DNA of 64,000 nt from 'Nostoc azollae' 0708 (GTDB lineage Bacteria > Cyanobacteriota > Cyanobacteriia > Cyanobacteriales > Nostocaceae), in contig NC_014248.1 in assembly GCF_000196515.1 (NCBI RefSeq), positions 558,001 to 622,000 on the forward strand, in the 5' to 3' direction. Positions 31,001-38,911 of this stretch are shown piece after piece (position 1 is the first letter of the stretch; each line of letters opens with the position of its first letter). The notes under the pieces were generated by a model, which ran no database searches, had not been told where the DNA came from, and saw nothing but the letters and a program-made list of their open reading frames with translations. Made by a program: the position numbers and the translations under genes.

Positions 31001-31885
31001 TTAGATGAACCAGCAGAAAACAACCCTCTAGCAGTTGCAGTACAAAAAGAAACCGAATTATGGACTGACCAAGGTTTATCTTTAGAAACAGCAAAAGAGC
31101 GATCACTATATCGTGTTTTTGGTTCTCAACCAGGCGCTTACGGTGCCGGACTCCAAGGTTTAATCGCCTCTCAAAACTGGCAAACAGACCAAGATTTAGC
31201 CCAAGCTTACATCAATTGGAGTAGTTACGCCTATTCTTCAAAACAGGGAACAGGGAATAAGGAACCAGGAACAGAAAGCAATAATACTGTCACCTGTCAC
31301 CTATCACCTGTTACCTCTCCCGAAGTTTTCCAGCAACGGTTGAAGGAAATGCAAATTGTCCTGCAAAACCAAGACAACCGTGAACATGACATTCTTGATT
31401 CTGACGACTATTATCAATTTCAGGGTGGTTTAACAGCAGCGGTGCGTTCTCTCCAAGGAAAAAATCCCGAAACCTATTTTGGCGATAACTCCAACACATC
31501 CAAGCCTAAAGTCCGCCACCTGAAAGAGGAAATTACCAGGGTCTACCGTTCTCGTGTAGTTAATCCTAAATGGATATCGGGAGTGATGCGTCACGGTTAC
31601 AAGGGTGCATTTGAAATGGCTGCAACGGTAGATTTTTTATTCGCCTACGATGCTACCGCCCAATGTGTAGAAGACCATATTTATCAGGGTGTTGTCCAAG
31701 CTTATTTAGAAGATCCTGTTGTTTGCGAATTCATCCAAGCCAAGAACCCCTGGGCGCTACGTGATATAGCAGAAAGACTCCTAGAAGCCCATCAAAGAGG
31801 ATTATGGCAAGATGCCAATTCAAAGACACTGGACAATCTACGCAACCTAGTCCATCAAGCAGAAGCAGCAGTCGAAGAACAATAA
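28013..31885 (+). CDS. cobN: Cobaltochelatase subunit CobN
   Basis: CobN is the large subunit of the ATP-dependent aerobic cobaltochelatase, homologous to ChlH. The 1290-residue product begins MHRINATPGEWNQSEG and carries the family motif VGKHGNLEWLPGKSVALSDT near residue 566, PFIVNDPGEGSQAKRRAQAV, LPTGKNFYAVDIRAIPTETA and a typical end. Three low-complexity insertions interrupt it in frame: residues about 180-220 (GDWGLGT from GGGGACTGG repeats), 808-822 (SPIPSPQSP) and 1077-1101 (from CAGGGAACAGGGAAT and CACCTGTCACCT repeats). All keep the frame and sit between conserved blocks, so the enzyme is likely still functional. Only about 100 bases separate it from the kinase start region, too short for a full cobalamin riboswitch. 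Confidence 0.96.
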   Translation: MHRINATPGEWNQSEGLIFLEQTPAPFVFITAADTDVQTLAAAVPKLPTQFPALRVANLLQLQQQISIDTYGEQVLELAQVIVLRLLGGHSYWAYGLEVVQEIVQRQSTTLIVMPGDDALDPDLISHSTISIEIVNQVWQYFKEGGIENFLNALQFIADKCLDTKFNPPLPQTIPRVGLYEGLGTGDWGLGTRETSSKGEIVSIPNHQLPISNYPLPKVGILFYRAHYLAGNTKVIDALCTALVQRNLQPVAVFVSSLREPGVCEGLYDLFQPQDSQYIDLLLNTTSFSLARLETETPEIELWQKLDVPVFQVILSGGFREQWDVGLQGLTPRDMAMNVALPEVDGRIITRAVSFKTLQTRNNDLETDVVVYEPVSDRIEFVAQLAANWVKLRQKPPQQRRICLILANYPNTNGRLANGVGLDTPASCLEILKALKLASYKVDNIPADGDELIQRLTYGVTNDPEGRDWKPIQQSLSVEEYQEYFSTLPETVQQGITKRWGLGNSQSPIPILGIKFGNVFVGIQPSRGYDIDPSLNYHAPDLEPTHDYLAFYYWVRESFGSDAIIHVGKHGNLEWLPGKSVALSDTCYPEVAFGAMPHLYPFIVNDPGEGSQAKRRAQAVIIDHLTPPMTRADLYGGLQQVENLIDEYYEAESLDPNRMPAIRNRIQELVIKENLYKDLGITDEKDIFNFETLILNSLDGYLCELKEAQIRDGLHIFGQTPQGTQLRDLIVAIARIPNRHSIGITRAIAQEWGLDIDPLSTDLSTPFTPSPTLSAPLHLSVRLKSCRTHGDIVELLEEQAADLVEQIINSQSPIPSPQSPVLKWITLQLLPALEKTKEEITNLLRALDGKYVPSAASGAPTRGRPEVLPTGKNFYAVDIRAIPTETAWDIGRKAAETLIETYTQEHGEYPKTLGLSVWGTATMRTGGDDIAEALALLGVRPVWDGAARRVVDFEILPVSILGRPRVDVTLRISGFFRDAFPNLIDLFSQAVAAVANLDEPAENNPLAVAVQKETELWTDQGLSLETAKERSLYRVFGSQPGAYGAGLQGLIASQNWQTDQDLAQAYINWSSYAYSSKQGTGNKEPGTESNNTVTCHLSPVTSPEVFQQRLKEMQIVLQNQDNREHDILDSDDYYQFQGGLTAAVRSLQGKNPETYFGDNSNTSKPKVRHLKEEITRVYRSRVVNPKWISGVMRHGYKGAFEMAATVDFLFAYDATAQCVEDHIYQGVVQAYLEDPVVCEFIQAKNPWALRDIAERLLEAHQRGLWQDANSKTLDNLRNLVHQAEAAVEEQ
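28553..28625 (+). repeat. Short tandem repeats (GGGGACT type) inside cobN
   Basis: Five near-copies of the 7-8 base unit GGGGACT/GGGGACC in tandem at about 28559-28590, followed by ACCAATTACCCATTAGCAAT-type repeats. Such arrays are normally intergenic in heterocystous cyanobacteria; here they are translated in frame. Confidence 0.85.
30436..30478 (+). repeat. CCCCAGT tandem repeat inside cobN
   Basis: Four to five units of CCCCAGT/CCCCAAT, the complement of the GGGGACT class, encoding SQSPIPSPQSPV in frame between conserved CobN blocks. Confidence 0.85.
31243..31315 (+). repeat. CAGGGAA/CACCTGT repeat pair inside cobN
   Basis: ACAGGGAACAGGGAATAAGG followed by repeats of the CACCTGT/CACCTAT unit, encoding a non-conserved loop (QGTGNKEPGTESN...CHLSPVTS) in frame. 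Confidence 0.8.
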
Positions 31886-31983
31886 GTACAGCAGGAAGGA
31901 GTTAGGAGTTCTGGACTTTTGACCACACCCCAAGTTCATTTCTTCCTTTGCGCGAAACTTTAAAATCTCTGTAAGAAACAAAT

Positions 31984-32992
31984 ATGGGAAATCTTGCGTA
32001 TTTGCACTTAGCTTATGCCTACGAAGATAGTCATATCACTCAATTAATCTGCTGGGATTCTTTCTTTTATAAAGCACCAGTACCAAAGTAGAAAAGTTTT
32101 TCCAGCAAAGCTTAGATGTATATACTACCTCTAGCACTCACCTTATCGATCTTGAGTGCTGTCAGTACCCTTTTAGCATTAGAAATAGGTAATCAAAAAA
32201 TTTCTGATTTATCGGTGAATAATGTAATTGAAGTGAGCATTCCAGAACAGTTAGAACAAAAAATAGAACCTTGGCAAAAAACTCCTGGAAGTAACTGAAC
32301 CATCGCTACAACCACAACCACAAAAATCACCACTTTTAATCCAGTCACTACAAAACGCAAAAGTCCTAATTTCTTGGTCAAAGGTCATGAAGGTGAACAT
32401 ATCAGTATTTTACAAGCACGGGTAGGAATCGCTGGCTTTTATTATGGGAATTCTACTGGTATATTTGGGCTAATTACCGAAGAAGCTGTCAAGCGATTCC
32501 AACAGGCTTATAAATTGAATGTTGATGGTGTTGTAGGTTCAGCCACACTTGCCAAATTACCACCCCTTAATCCAGATGGAGAACAAACTTCCAAAAAAGC
32601 AATTAATCCAGATTCATTTGAGTTTAGGTGATCGCGGTGAAGCTGTACGAATTTTGTAAGAACATTTAATCAAAGCTGGATATTTAGACAAACAACCTAA
32701 TATCTACTATGGTTTTCATACAGTCGGTGCTGTCAGTCGCTTTCAAATAAATCACCGAGTAGAAGCTAACAGCATTGCTGGGCCAACTACCAGAGCTAAG
32801 TTACATAACTTAGTCAAAACTTCAAATAAAAGTGATTTTAGCGTTTTAGAAATTCAAAGACGATTGCAAGAAAAGGGTTTTTATAAAGGTCAAATCAATT
32901 GAGTAATGGTAGCAGATACCAAAAAAGCCATCCAGCGAGCGCAAGAATTTTATGGTATCAGCCTTACTGATATCAAAAATGGTAATTTCTAG
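31984..32992 (+). pseudogene. Peptidoglycan-binding (PG_binding_1) protein, decayed; likely alr1690 counterpart
   Basis: Fragments in order: MGNLAYLHLAYAYEDSHITQ, VPK-stop, stop-MYILPLALTLSILSAVSTLL (a membrane or signal segment), VLQARVGIAGFYYGNSTGIF and LITEEAVKRFQQAYKLNVDG (first PG-binding repeat), then in other frames LSLGDRGEAVRIL, AGYLDKQPNIYYGFHTVGAV, SRFQINHRVEANSIAGPTTR, and a third repeat LEIQRRLQEKGFYKGQIN-stop. Several stops and frameshifts kill it. It is convergent with furA, ending 29 bases from the furA stop. In Anabaena PCC 7120 the gene in this position (alr1690, a cell-wall-binding-type protein) is known to be transcribed through furA as antisense RNA. Confidence 0.8.
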
Positions 32993-33021
32993 GGTCGCAG
33001 TTAGATTCCCCTACTTAAGTG

Positions 33022-33477
33022 TTAAACAGGCATTAAAGCTCTTTGACACTTGGGACAAACAGCATGAATTGTCAACTGACAATCAAGCAGGTGGAAACCT
33101 TCTTTTTGGGCTGTTTTTACCCCAATTTTCAAAATAGATTCGTTTTTAAATTCAATGGTAGTGTTGCATCTAACACAAATGAGGTGATGGTGATGATGGG
33201 GATAGGGTTGGTTAATTTCATAATGTTTATGTCCTTCACCTAACTCTAATTCCCTTAAAATGCCCATCCTCGCCATCAACTTCAAAGTCCGATAGATTGT
33301 GGATAGACTGATGCCCTCACCGTCACTTTCTAGCCTCAGATAAAGATCCTCCGCACTTAAGTGTTCACCTTGTGGAAGTTCTTGAAAAATGTGAAGTATT
33401 GTTTCGCGCTGGGGAGTTAAACGCCAGCCTCGATCGTTTAGTTCTGCCTTAAGTGAACCAGTTGTGTAGACAGTCAT
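33022..33477 (-). CDS. furA: Ferric uptake regulator FurA
   Basis: FurA is the iron- and redox-responsive global repressor of cyanobacteria. The 151-residue protein from MTVYTTGSLKAELNDRGWRL has the winged helix (TPQRETILHIFQELPQGEHL, SLSTIYRTLKLMARMG), the metal motif YPHHHHHLICVRC and cysteines at 101, 104, 133, 141 and 144, the same five positions as Anabaena FurA. The start at 33477 is chosen because it matches FurA proteins; an ATG-preceded extension from 33495 adds MLRKFS. Upstream, TTGAGAATAT occurs twice (about 33505-33514 and 33553-33562) flanking GCAACAATTGTTGC, a plausible autoregulatory region. It is followed by a dead convergent gene and preceded by sigC, the same neighbour as in PCC 7120. 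Confidence 0.96.
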   Translation of the reverse strand: MTVYTTGSLKAELNDRGWRLTPQRETILHIFQELPQGEHLSAEDLYLRLESDGEGISLSTIYRTLKLMARMGILRELELGEGHKHYEINQPYPHHHHHLICVRCNTTIEFKNESILKIGVKTAQKEGFHLLDCQLTIHAVCPKCQRALMPV

Positions 33478-33541
33478 ACTAAATTTTCTCAACAAAGCCT
33501 GTTAATTGAGAATATAGCAAATGTTTGACCTAATTTGCAAC

Positions 33542-33555
33542 AATTGTTGCTTATT
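33542..33555. promoter_or_regulatory. Palindrome and repeated TTGAGAATAT upstream of furA
   Basis: GCAACAATTGTTGC is a perfect 14-base palindrome at about 33537-33550, between two copies of TTGAGAATAT, 60-80 bases upstream of the furA start. It is a candidate operator or promoter element; no match to a canonical 19-bp Fur box is claimed. Confidence 0.4.
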
Positions 33556-33575
33556 GAGAATATTTGGTAGTTGTT

Positions 33576-33603
33576 ATTAGTCATTAGTCATTAGTCATTG
33601 GTC
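33576..33603. repeat. Heptamer short tandem repeat (ATTAGTC x4)
   Basis: Three ATTAGTC units and one ATTGGTC unit in tandem in the sigC-furA spacer, of the class also found at 47540-47570 and 50858-50890. Confidence 0.9.
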
Positions 33604-33623
33604 ATTTTCACCAATCACCTTTT

Positions 33624-34877
33624 CTAACTCAAAGATTCCAAATAGTCCCGAATCAGGTTACGGCGCTTAGGTTGACGAAGCTTTTGCAAAGCTTTGGATT
33701 CAATTTGTCGTACCCGTTCCCGTGATAAATCTAGAGCGCGACCAATTTCGGCCAAGGAGTAAGGATGACCATCAGATAAACCGAACCGCATCAGGATCAC
33801 ATCCCGTTCTCGACTGGTTAAATCTGCCAGTAAATGGTGCAAATCTTTTTGTAAAGATTCCCGCATTAACATTTCTTCTGGGGTGATACTATCAGTCTCT
33901 AGCAATTCCCCTAACTCGGTATCTTTATCTTTTCCGACTTTGGTTTCTAAAGAAACAGAACGGGGTACTCTCAACAACACTTCCCGAACTTGAGTAGGTG
34001 TCATGTCTAATTCAATTGCTAGATCTTCTAAAGTGGGAGTACGACCTTTCTCTTGAGAGATTTTACGTTGTGCTTTTTTAATTTTGTTCAGTTTTTCTGT
34101 AATATGAACAGGGAGGCGAATTGTCCGGCTAGAGGTAGCAATCGCTCTGGTAATTCCCTGACGAATCCACCAATAAGCATAGGTACTAAAACGATAACCC
34201 TTAGTTGGGTCAAATTTTTCCACAGCTCGCTCTAAACCCAGAGTCCCTTCTTGGACTAAATCTAACAATTCCAAACCACGATTTTGATATTTCTTGGCCA
34301 CAGAAACCACCAGACGAAGATTCGCCTTAATCATGTGTTCCTTGGCTTGGAGTCCTTGGGATTGAACATTTTCCAGTTCTTCTACTTTCAATTTGGCAAT
34401 CTCAGCCCAACGACGTTTACCCTCTAACAAAGTTGGCTTCAAATCCGCTAAGTCTATACCAGCAGTCTTAGCCCATCTTTCCAATGATGGACGATGTCCC
34501 AGTTCAGATGACAAACGCTCCTGAACTTCTATTAACCGCTGATAGGGTACAATCACAGTATCACCTTGCTTGGCAGCATTAGCAAGCACTATCCGCAACC
34601 GCAAATACCGCTGCACTTTTTGAGCTTCGGAAACTTCTTCATCCCGCCCCAACAAACGCACCCGACCAATTTCTTGCAGGTATAAACGTACTAAGTCTGT
34701 GCTGCGACGGTTAGTGTTTGCAGCTAGATTATGAGAATCAACAGCAGCAGCTATATCCAAATCCTGTAGATCATCTAGGGAAAAATCACCATCATCAATA
34801 CCCAAATCAGGCTCTAATTTTGGATTAGACCTTGGGGAATCGTAAGCGGTATCTGTATGAAAAGATGTTGCTGGCAT
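33624..34877 (-). CDS. sigC: Group 2 RNA polymerase sigma factor SigC
   Basis: A primary-like but non-essential sigma-70 factor. The 417-residue protein begins MPATSFHTDTAYDSPRSNPK and contains region 1.2 (TDLVRLYLQEIGRVRLLGRD), region 2 ([40 protein letters not shown]), region 3 and region 4 ([35 protein letters not shown]). The acidic N-terminus and the extended spacer after region 1.2 match SigC of Anabaena, which also lies next to furA. SigC is linked to carbon and nitrogen adaptation and early heterocyst differentiation in that organism. No lesion is seen. A candidate long leader of almost 700 bases lies upstream. Confidence 0.92.
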   Translation of the reverse strand: MPATSFHTDTAYDSPRSNPKLEPDLGIDDGDFSLDDLQDLDIAAAVDSHNLAANTNRRSTDLVRLYLQEIGRVRLLGRDEEVSEAQKVQRYLRLRIVLANAAKQGDTVIVPYQRLIEVQERLSSELGHRPSLERWAKTAGIDLADLKPTLLEGKRRWAEIAKLKVEELENVQSQGLQAKEHMIKANLRLVVSVAKKYQNRGLELLDLVQEGTLGLERAVEKFDPTKGYRFSTYAYWWIRQGITRAIATSSRTIRLPVHITEKLNKIKKAQRKISQEKGRTPTLEDLAIELDMTPTQVREVLLRVPRSVSLETKVGKDKDTELGELLETDSITPEEMLMRESLQKDLHHLLADLTSRERDVILMRFGLSDGHPYSLAEIGRALDLSRERVRQIESKALQKLRQPKRRNLIRDYLESLS

Positions 34878-35556
34878 AACGTCTTTATTGCTCCAGGTAA
34901 CAATAGATTAAGGTCAGCTAAAATTACGGTCAGCTAATTAACTGTTGCTATTGTTCCCGTAATTCACGATGAAATAACATAATTGAGGTTTGCCGTACAA
35001 TTCTTTGCAAGAGATTGTACAAGTTCTGCTTTCTCCGTCTCAAAAGTATGTAACGAGTATAATTCGCTAGTACGCAAACAAAGTTAGCCTGAACGAACTC
35101 CCAAACATGAATGACTAGTATAAAATGAGACTTATTTAGCAGCCTCTGAGTGATACATTTTTTCCGAATTTTATCGGTAAATGTAGTTTTTTGATGGAAA
35201 TTATAACTGTTTACAGCCACAATCTAACTGCAAATTAAGAAATTACCTAGCCATAGTAGTCAGCAGTCAGCTTTTTAAAACTCTTGTCTGACAAAGATTC
35301 CAGAATTTAAGGTTCTCCTAATTACCCTGGGGGGACTATACCATGGAATTTCCCAGGAATAGTAACCATTATTTTCATAACGGCGTATAAACATATTCCT
35401 AGTAATTCTGCTGGAGATAAACTACATAGTTATAATTACATGAGCAAGAAAGTAATTTCCTGACAATTTAATATCTTTTTTTAGTAATTATTTGGTAAGA
35501 AGCAGATCTTAGTTAGGGAATAATGCTGATAGCGCCTTGTGGTGCAAAGCATAACT
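34878..35556. other. Intergenic region between gpsA and sigC
   Basis: No gene is supported in these 679 bases; an open frame at 34948-35220 (minus) has biased composition and no family features. The region should hold the sigC promoter. Around 35325-35357 CCTGGG and CCCAGG can pair around a 20-nt loop. No terminator for gpsA with a clear T-tract was found. Confidence 0.35.
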
Positions 35557-36510
35557 CTATTGGTTGTATTCCGGCTTCATATCTCTTAACATTAGTTCAT
35601 CAAGGGCTTGTTGAGGTGTAACTTCACTCTCCAGTAACCGATAAACTTGTTCAGTGATTGGTATAGTAATATTTTGTTGCTGAGATATTTGCATCAAAAC
35701 TCGGCAAGTGTTAACTCCTTCAGCGGTTCCTGGTAAAGTATTGAGTATTTCTGTCAGCCTTTTCCCACTAGCCAGTTGATATCCAACTTGGTAGTTGCGA
35801 CTTAGGGGACTGTTGCAGGTTGCTAACAAATCCCCTAGACCGGATAAACCGTAAAATGTTTCCGTTTTTGAGCCTAAAACTTGACCTATCCGAACCATTT
35901 CTGTCAAAGCGCGAGTTACTAAAGCTGCTTTGGCATTAGTTCCTAAGTGCAGTCCATCACAGACACCCGCTGCGATTGCCATCACATTTTTCACTGTTCC
36001 TCCCAATTCTACACCAATTGGATCAGGACTGGTATAAACACGGAAACGACTGGAAGAAAATACCAGTTGCACCTGATGAGCCGCAGCAAAATTTTTGCTG
36101 GCTACTACACATGCAGCGGGTAGTTCCTGTTCAATCTCTTGGGATAAATTTGGACCAGATAGTACAACTACTGAGTGGTGAGGAAATTCTGTTTGCCAAG
36201 TTTGTGAAGGTGTGTAAGTAGTTTGCGGATCTAACCCTTTTGTTGCTGTGACAAAAATTATCTCTGGAGATAATGGACAAGACTTTACTAATAAAGCTAC
36301 ATCCCTCACTCCTTTCATAGAAATAGCAGATAGAACTATATCAGCAGCATCTTGTAGTACTGCTGCCAGCGTCTGGGAACTGTTACGGGACCACAAACGC
36401 ACTTCATGACCATTTACCCACGCTAAATTTGCCAGGGCTGTTCCCCAGGCACCAGCACCCAGAATCACAACAGTTTTTCGATTTTCGATTTTCGATTTTC
36501 GATAAGTCAT
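35557..36510 (-). CDS. gpsA: Glycerol-3-phosphate dehydrogenase [NAD(P)+]
   Basis: GpsA reduces dihydroxyacetone phosphate to sn-glycerol-3-phosphate for phospholipid synthesis. The N-terminal Rossmann motif VVILGAGAWGTALANLAW, the SGPNLSQEI stretch, GTVKNVMAIAAGVCDGLHLG with the catalytic Lys, KAALVTRALTEMVRIGQVLG and GLSGLGDLLATCNSPLSRNY are all present and at usual spacing. The start at 36510 (MTYRKSKIENRKTVV) is chosen; a longer frame from 36552 has no homologous residues. Residues 3-11 come from a TCGATTT heptamer repeat at 36479-36503, so the true N-terminus may have been shifted by repeat insertion. LipA is upstream on the same strand. Confidence 0.95.
   Translation of the reverse strand: MTYRKSKIENRKTVVILGAGAWGTALANLAWVNGHEVRLWSRNSSQTLAAVLQDAADIVLSAISMKGVRDVALLVKSCPLSPEIIFVTATKGLDPQTTYTPSQTWQTEFPHHSVVVLSGPNLSQEIEQELPAACVVASKNFAAAHQVQLVFSSSRFRVYTSPDPIGVELGGTVKNVMAIAAGVCDGLHLGTNAKAALVTRALTEMVRIGQVLGSKTETFYGLSGLGDLLATCNSPLSRNYQVGYQLASGKRLTEILNTLPGTAEGVNTCRVLMQISQQQNITIPITEQVYRLLESEVTPQQALDELMLRDMKPEYNQ
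36478..36504. repeat. Heptamer repeat at the gpsA start
   Basis: About three and a half copies of CGATTTT (TCGATTTTCGATTTTCGATT and continuation) overlapping codons 3-11 of gpsA, immediately before the VVILGAGAWG nucleotide-binding motif. Confidence 0.85.
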
Positions 36511-36645
36511 TACTAAGATTAAGTGTAGCAAGTGATAAGTGATACAGCACAAATCAGGAGTCAGGAGTAAAACTATCTTGCTGTCTAGGTTTTAACTTAG
36601 ATTCTGTACCTCATTGATCTGCAATCTGCAGTAAGTCATAACTGA

Positions 36646-37515
36646 TTATCGCGGATGGCGTGTGATTAGTTCCCTAACTTGTTCTGCATGATATGAACTT
36701 CGTGTCAATGGTGAAGAAATTATTTGTAAAAAACCCAATTTCTCTCCGAATACCTTCCAAGCAGCAAATTGTTCTCGAGAGATGAACTCAGCCACTTGCA
36801 AGTGTTTTTGACTAGGTTGGAGATATTGTCCAATAGTTAAAATATCACAATCTACTGCTCGCAAATCCTGCATAACTTGACGAATTTCTGCATCAGTTTC
36901 ACCTAAGCCTACCATAATACCGGATTTGGTGTATGTACTGGGAGAAATCTGGCGAGAGCGTTGTAATAATTCCATTGTCCGCTCATAATTACCTTGGGGA
37001 CGTACTCGCCAATATAAGCGTGATATCGTTTCTGTATTGTGGTTGAGTACCTCTGGTGCAGCTTCAAGAATAATTTCCAGAGCATTCCAATTTCCGCATA
37101 AATCAGGAATTAGCACCTCAATTGTAGTGTGTGGTGACACGCTGCGAACTGCATTAATGCAATGAACAAACTGAGATGCACCACCATCCGGTAAATCATC
37201 CCGATTCACAGAAGTGATGACGACGTGATTAAGCCACATTCTACGTACAGCTTCTGCTAATCGAGTCGGTTCTGTAGAATCTAATGGTTGAGGTTTTTTC
37301 TCAAAATCAATATCACAGTAGGGACAAGCCCTTGTACAAGCTGGTCCCATGATCAAAAACGTAGCAGTACCAGCATTGAAGCACTCACCAATATTGGGAC
37401 AGGATGCTTCCTCACAAACCGTATTGAGGGATAAATCCCGCAAAATTTCTTTAACGTTACCGACACGCTCCCAGTGAGGTGCTTTTACCCTCAACCAGTC
37501 TGGTTTTAAAGTCAC
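36646..37515 (-). CDS. lipA: Lipoyl synthase
   Basis: LipA inserts two sulfurs into octanoyl-protein using radical SAM chemistry. The 289-residue protein has both cluster motifs: the auxiliary cluster [12 protein letters not shown] (C34, C39, C45) and the SAM cluster CTRACPYC (C60, C64, C67). It continues with [50 protein letters not shown] and ends RSSYHAEQ, which contains the RSSY motif that supplies the Ser ligand. The length is normal and the start is directly before the usual WLRVKAP. Cyanobacteria often have two lipA genes; only one is here. It is co-oriented with gpsA downstream. Confidence 0.97.
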   Translation of the reverse strand: MTLKPDWLRVKAPHWERVGNVKEILRDLSLNTVCEEASCPNIGECFNAGTATFLIMGPACTRACPYCDIDFEKKPQPLDSTEPTRLAEAVRRMWLNHVVITSVNRDDLPDGGASQFVHCINAVRSVSPHTTIEVLIPDLCGNWNALEIILEAAPEVLNHNTETISRLYWRVRPQGNYERTMELLQRSRQISPSTYTKSGIMVGLGETDAEIRQVMQDLRAVDCDILTIGQYLQPSQKHLQVAEFISREQFAAWKVFGEKLGFLQIISSPLTRSSYHAEQVRELITRHPR

Positions 37516-37642
37516 AGTCTACTTTTACCATTTTTTAGTTATACAAATCTAATGCTAGCAAGCAAAGACCTTTGTGGAAGATGGAAGATTTATTATTTTG
37601 TGCTGATTGTGATATTATATGCTTATATTGCTGTTTTTTCAG

Positions 37643-37716
37643 CGGGATGTGGCGCAGCTTGGTAGCGTACTTCGTTCGGGACGAAGGGGCCGCTGGTTCG
37701 AATCCAGTCATCCCGA
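37643..37716 (+). tRNA. trnP-CGG: tRNA-Pro, anticodon CGG
   Basis: A complete cloverleaf of 74 nt: acceptor CGGGATG/CATCCCG with discriminator A, D arm GGCGCAGCTTGGTAGCGTAC with TAG, anticodon arm CTTCG-TTCGGGA-CGAAG giving anticodon CGG (reads CCG), and T arm CTGGTTCGAATCCAG. The CCA end is not encoded. It lies between lipA and the 2Fe-2S gene. Confidence 0.96.
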
Positions 37717-37735
37717 TTTGTTTCATATCTATTGC

Positions 37736-38320
37736 CTAAACTTTTACAAACTGAGGCACTTCTGTTTCCATATTTTTCCCCAAATGCTTATCTATAACTG
37801 CGGGAACTTGTCTGGCTTGGATGCGACTGTAACGAGTTTTATCTGGCATAACTAAATTAGGGCCTGCCTTACAGTTTTTCATGCAACCAGTACCTTTAAT
37901 ATTTACTTTATTGTCCAAACCACGATCACTCAACTCTTTCTCCAACATCTGACATACAGCTTTACCACCGCTTTTCATACAACCTGACTTTTGACAAAAT
38001 AAAATAGTCTGCTTTTTGGCTGCTTCAGGTTTAGGTTTAAGTCCCATATCAACACTTGTAGCCATAACCCGTTCAGCTTTTAATGTCAGTTCATCTTTTT
38101 TAGAATCATACTTTTTCGTACCTACCACTTGCAACCAAGTACCATGTGGTAAACCCAAATCAAAAGCCACCCGTAAATGCTTGGCTAACTTCACATAGCA
38201 TTGACCCTCGCTGGTGGCCAACAATAAACCCTTCAATTTATAACCATCCTTAATCACAAAATCTAAAAATCTGCCTTCTAAGCAAAATTCTGTCATTTCC
38301 ATACTAGAAGATATTCTCAT
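37736..38320 (-). CDS. Thioredoxin-like (2Fe-2S) ferredoxin domain protein
   Basis: The C-terminal half is a thioredoxin-like [2Fe-2S] ferredoxin with cluster cysteines at 109, 114, 146 and 150 (FCQKSGC, GTGCMKNCKAGPNLVMPD). The N-terminal 90 residues form a beta-rich region (GYKLKGLLLATSEGQCYVKL) typical of a cyanobacterial two-part protein. A role in electron transfer is inferred; the partner is unknown. Candidate starts are 38320, 38299 and 38296; none changes the domains. It is co-oriented with a small conserved gene just upstream (40-base gap), suggesting an operon. Confidence 0.82.
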   Translation of the reverse strand: MRISSSMEMTEFCLEGRFLDFVIKDGYKLKGLLLATSEGQCYVKLAKHLRVAFDLGLPHGTWLQVVGTKKYDSKKDELTLKAERVMATSVDMGLKPKPEAAKKQTILFCQKSGCMKSGGKAVCQMLEKELSDRGLDNKVNIKGTGCMKNCKAGPNLVMPDKTRYSRIQARQVPAVIDKHLGKNMETEVPQFVKV

Positions 38321-38360
38321 TTTTTTAACCTTTTTTTAATTAAAAGAAACTATCAGCTAA

Positions 38361-38597
38361 TTAAAAGTTGTTGTGACGCATACACCAGCAGCGTTCCAAA
38401 CTCCGAATCCTATCTTGACGAGAAGCTGTTATTTGCCGCATTACACTCCAAGCTTGCAGTGCTGATATTGGAGTGGCTATTTCGACCCGTAAAGGTTGGT
38501 TAACCTCACATGTACAGGGAATATCCAACTGCCGCAGACGTTGATAGACCTGCCATCTATCTGCCCAATTTATGTCTATAACCTTCTTTTCTTCCAT
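38361..38597 (-). CDS. Small conserved cyanobacterial protein (78 residues)
   Basis: MEEKKVIDINWADRWQVYQR, LRQLDIPCTCEVNQPLRVEI, LQAWSVMRQITASRQDRIRS, LERCWCMRHNNF. The Asp-Ile-Asn-Trp opening, the Trp-rich pattern and the ERCW end are those of small hypothetical proteins common in heterocystous cyanobacteria (family not named by me). It has no signal or membrane segment. It precedes the 2Fe-2S gene on the same strand. The frame is intact. Confidence 0.65.
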   Translation of the reverse strand: MEEKKVIDINWADRWQVYQRLRQLDIPCTCEVNQPLRVEIATPISALQAWSVMRQITASRQDRIRSLERCWCMRHNNF

Positions 38598-38911
38598 CTT
38601 TAGAGTTCTAAGTACAGAACAAACTAAACATCTAACCCCAATCTGTCTTCAGAATACATTAAATGAAAAATATTATCATTAATTTTGCAATAAAATCTCA
38701 TTTTACTATACTGTCCTGACCAAGCATACTTAGGCCGGTTAGTCAATAATAATATATGAGTGATCAGAAACTTAGAGTTAGAACTCTGACTTGCAAATAT
38801 TAAAAATCTAAATTTGACTCAGGTTTGTTAGTATTGCGTTCACTTTGTTCAATGTTAATATGTAAGAACTGAACAGTTAAAAATTCTAACTGTCACAAAA
38901 AGGGGAGAACG

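Noticed and set aside
34948-35220. 90-codon minus-strand frame upstream of sigC
   Set aside because: No recognisable domain, biased composition, likely leader DNA.
37535-37726. 63-codon minus-strand frame over the tRNA
   Set aside because: It is antisense to tRNA-Pro, and the reading comes from tRNA sequence (MKQIGMTGFEPAAPSSRTK).
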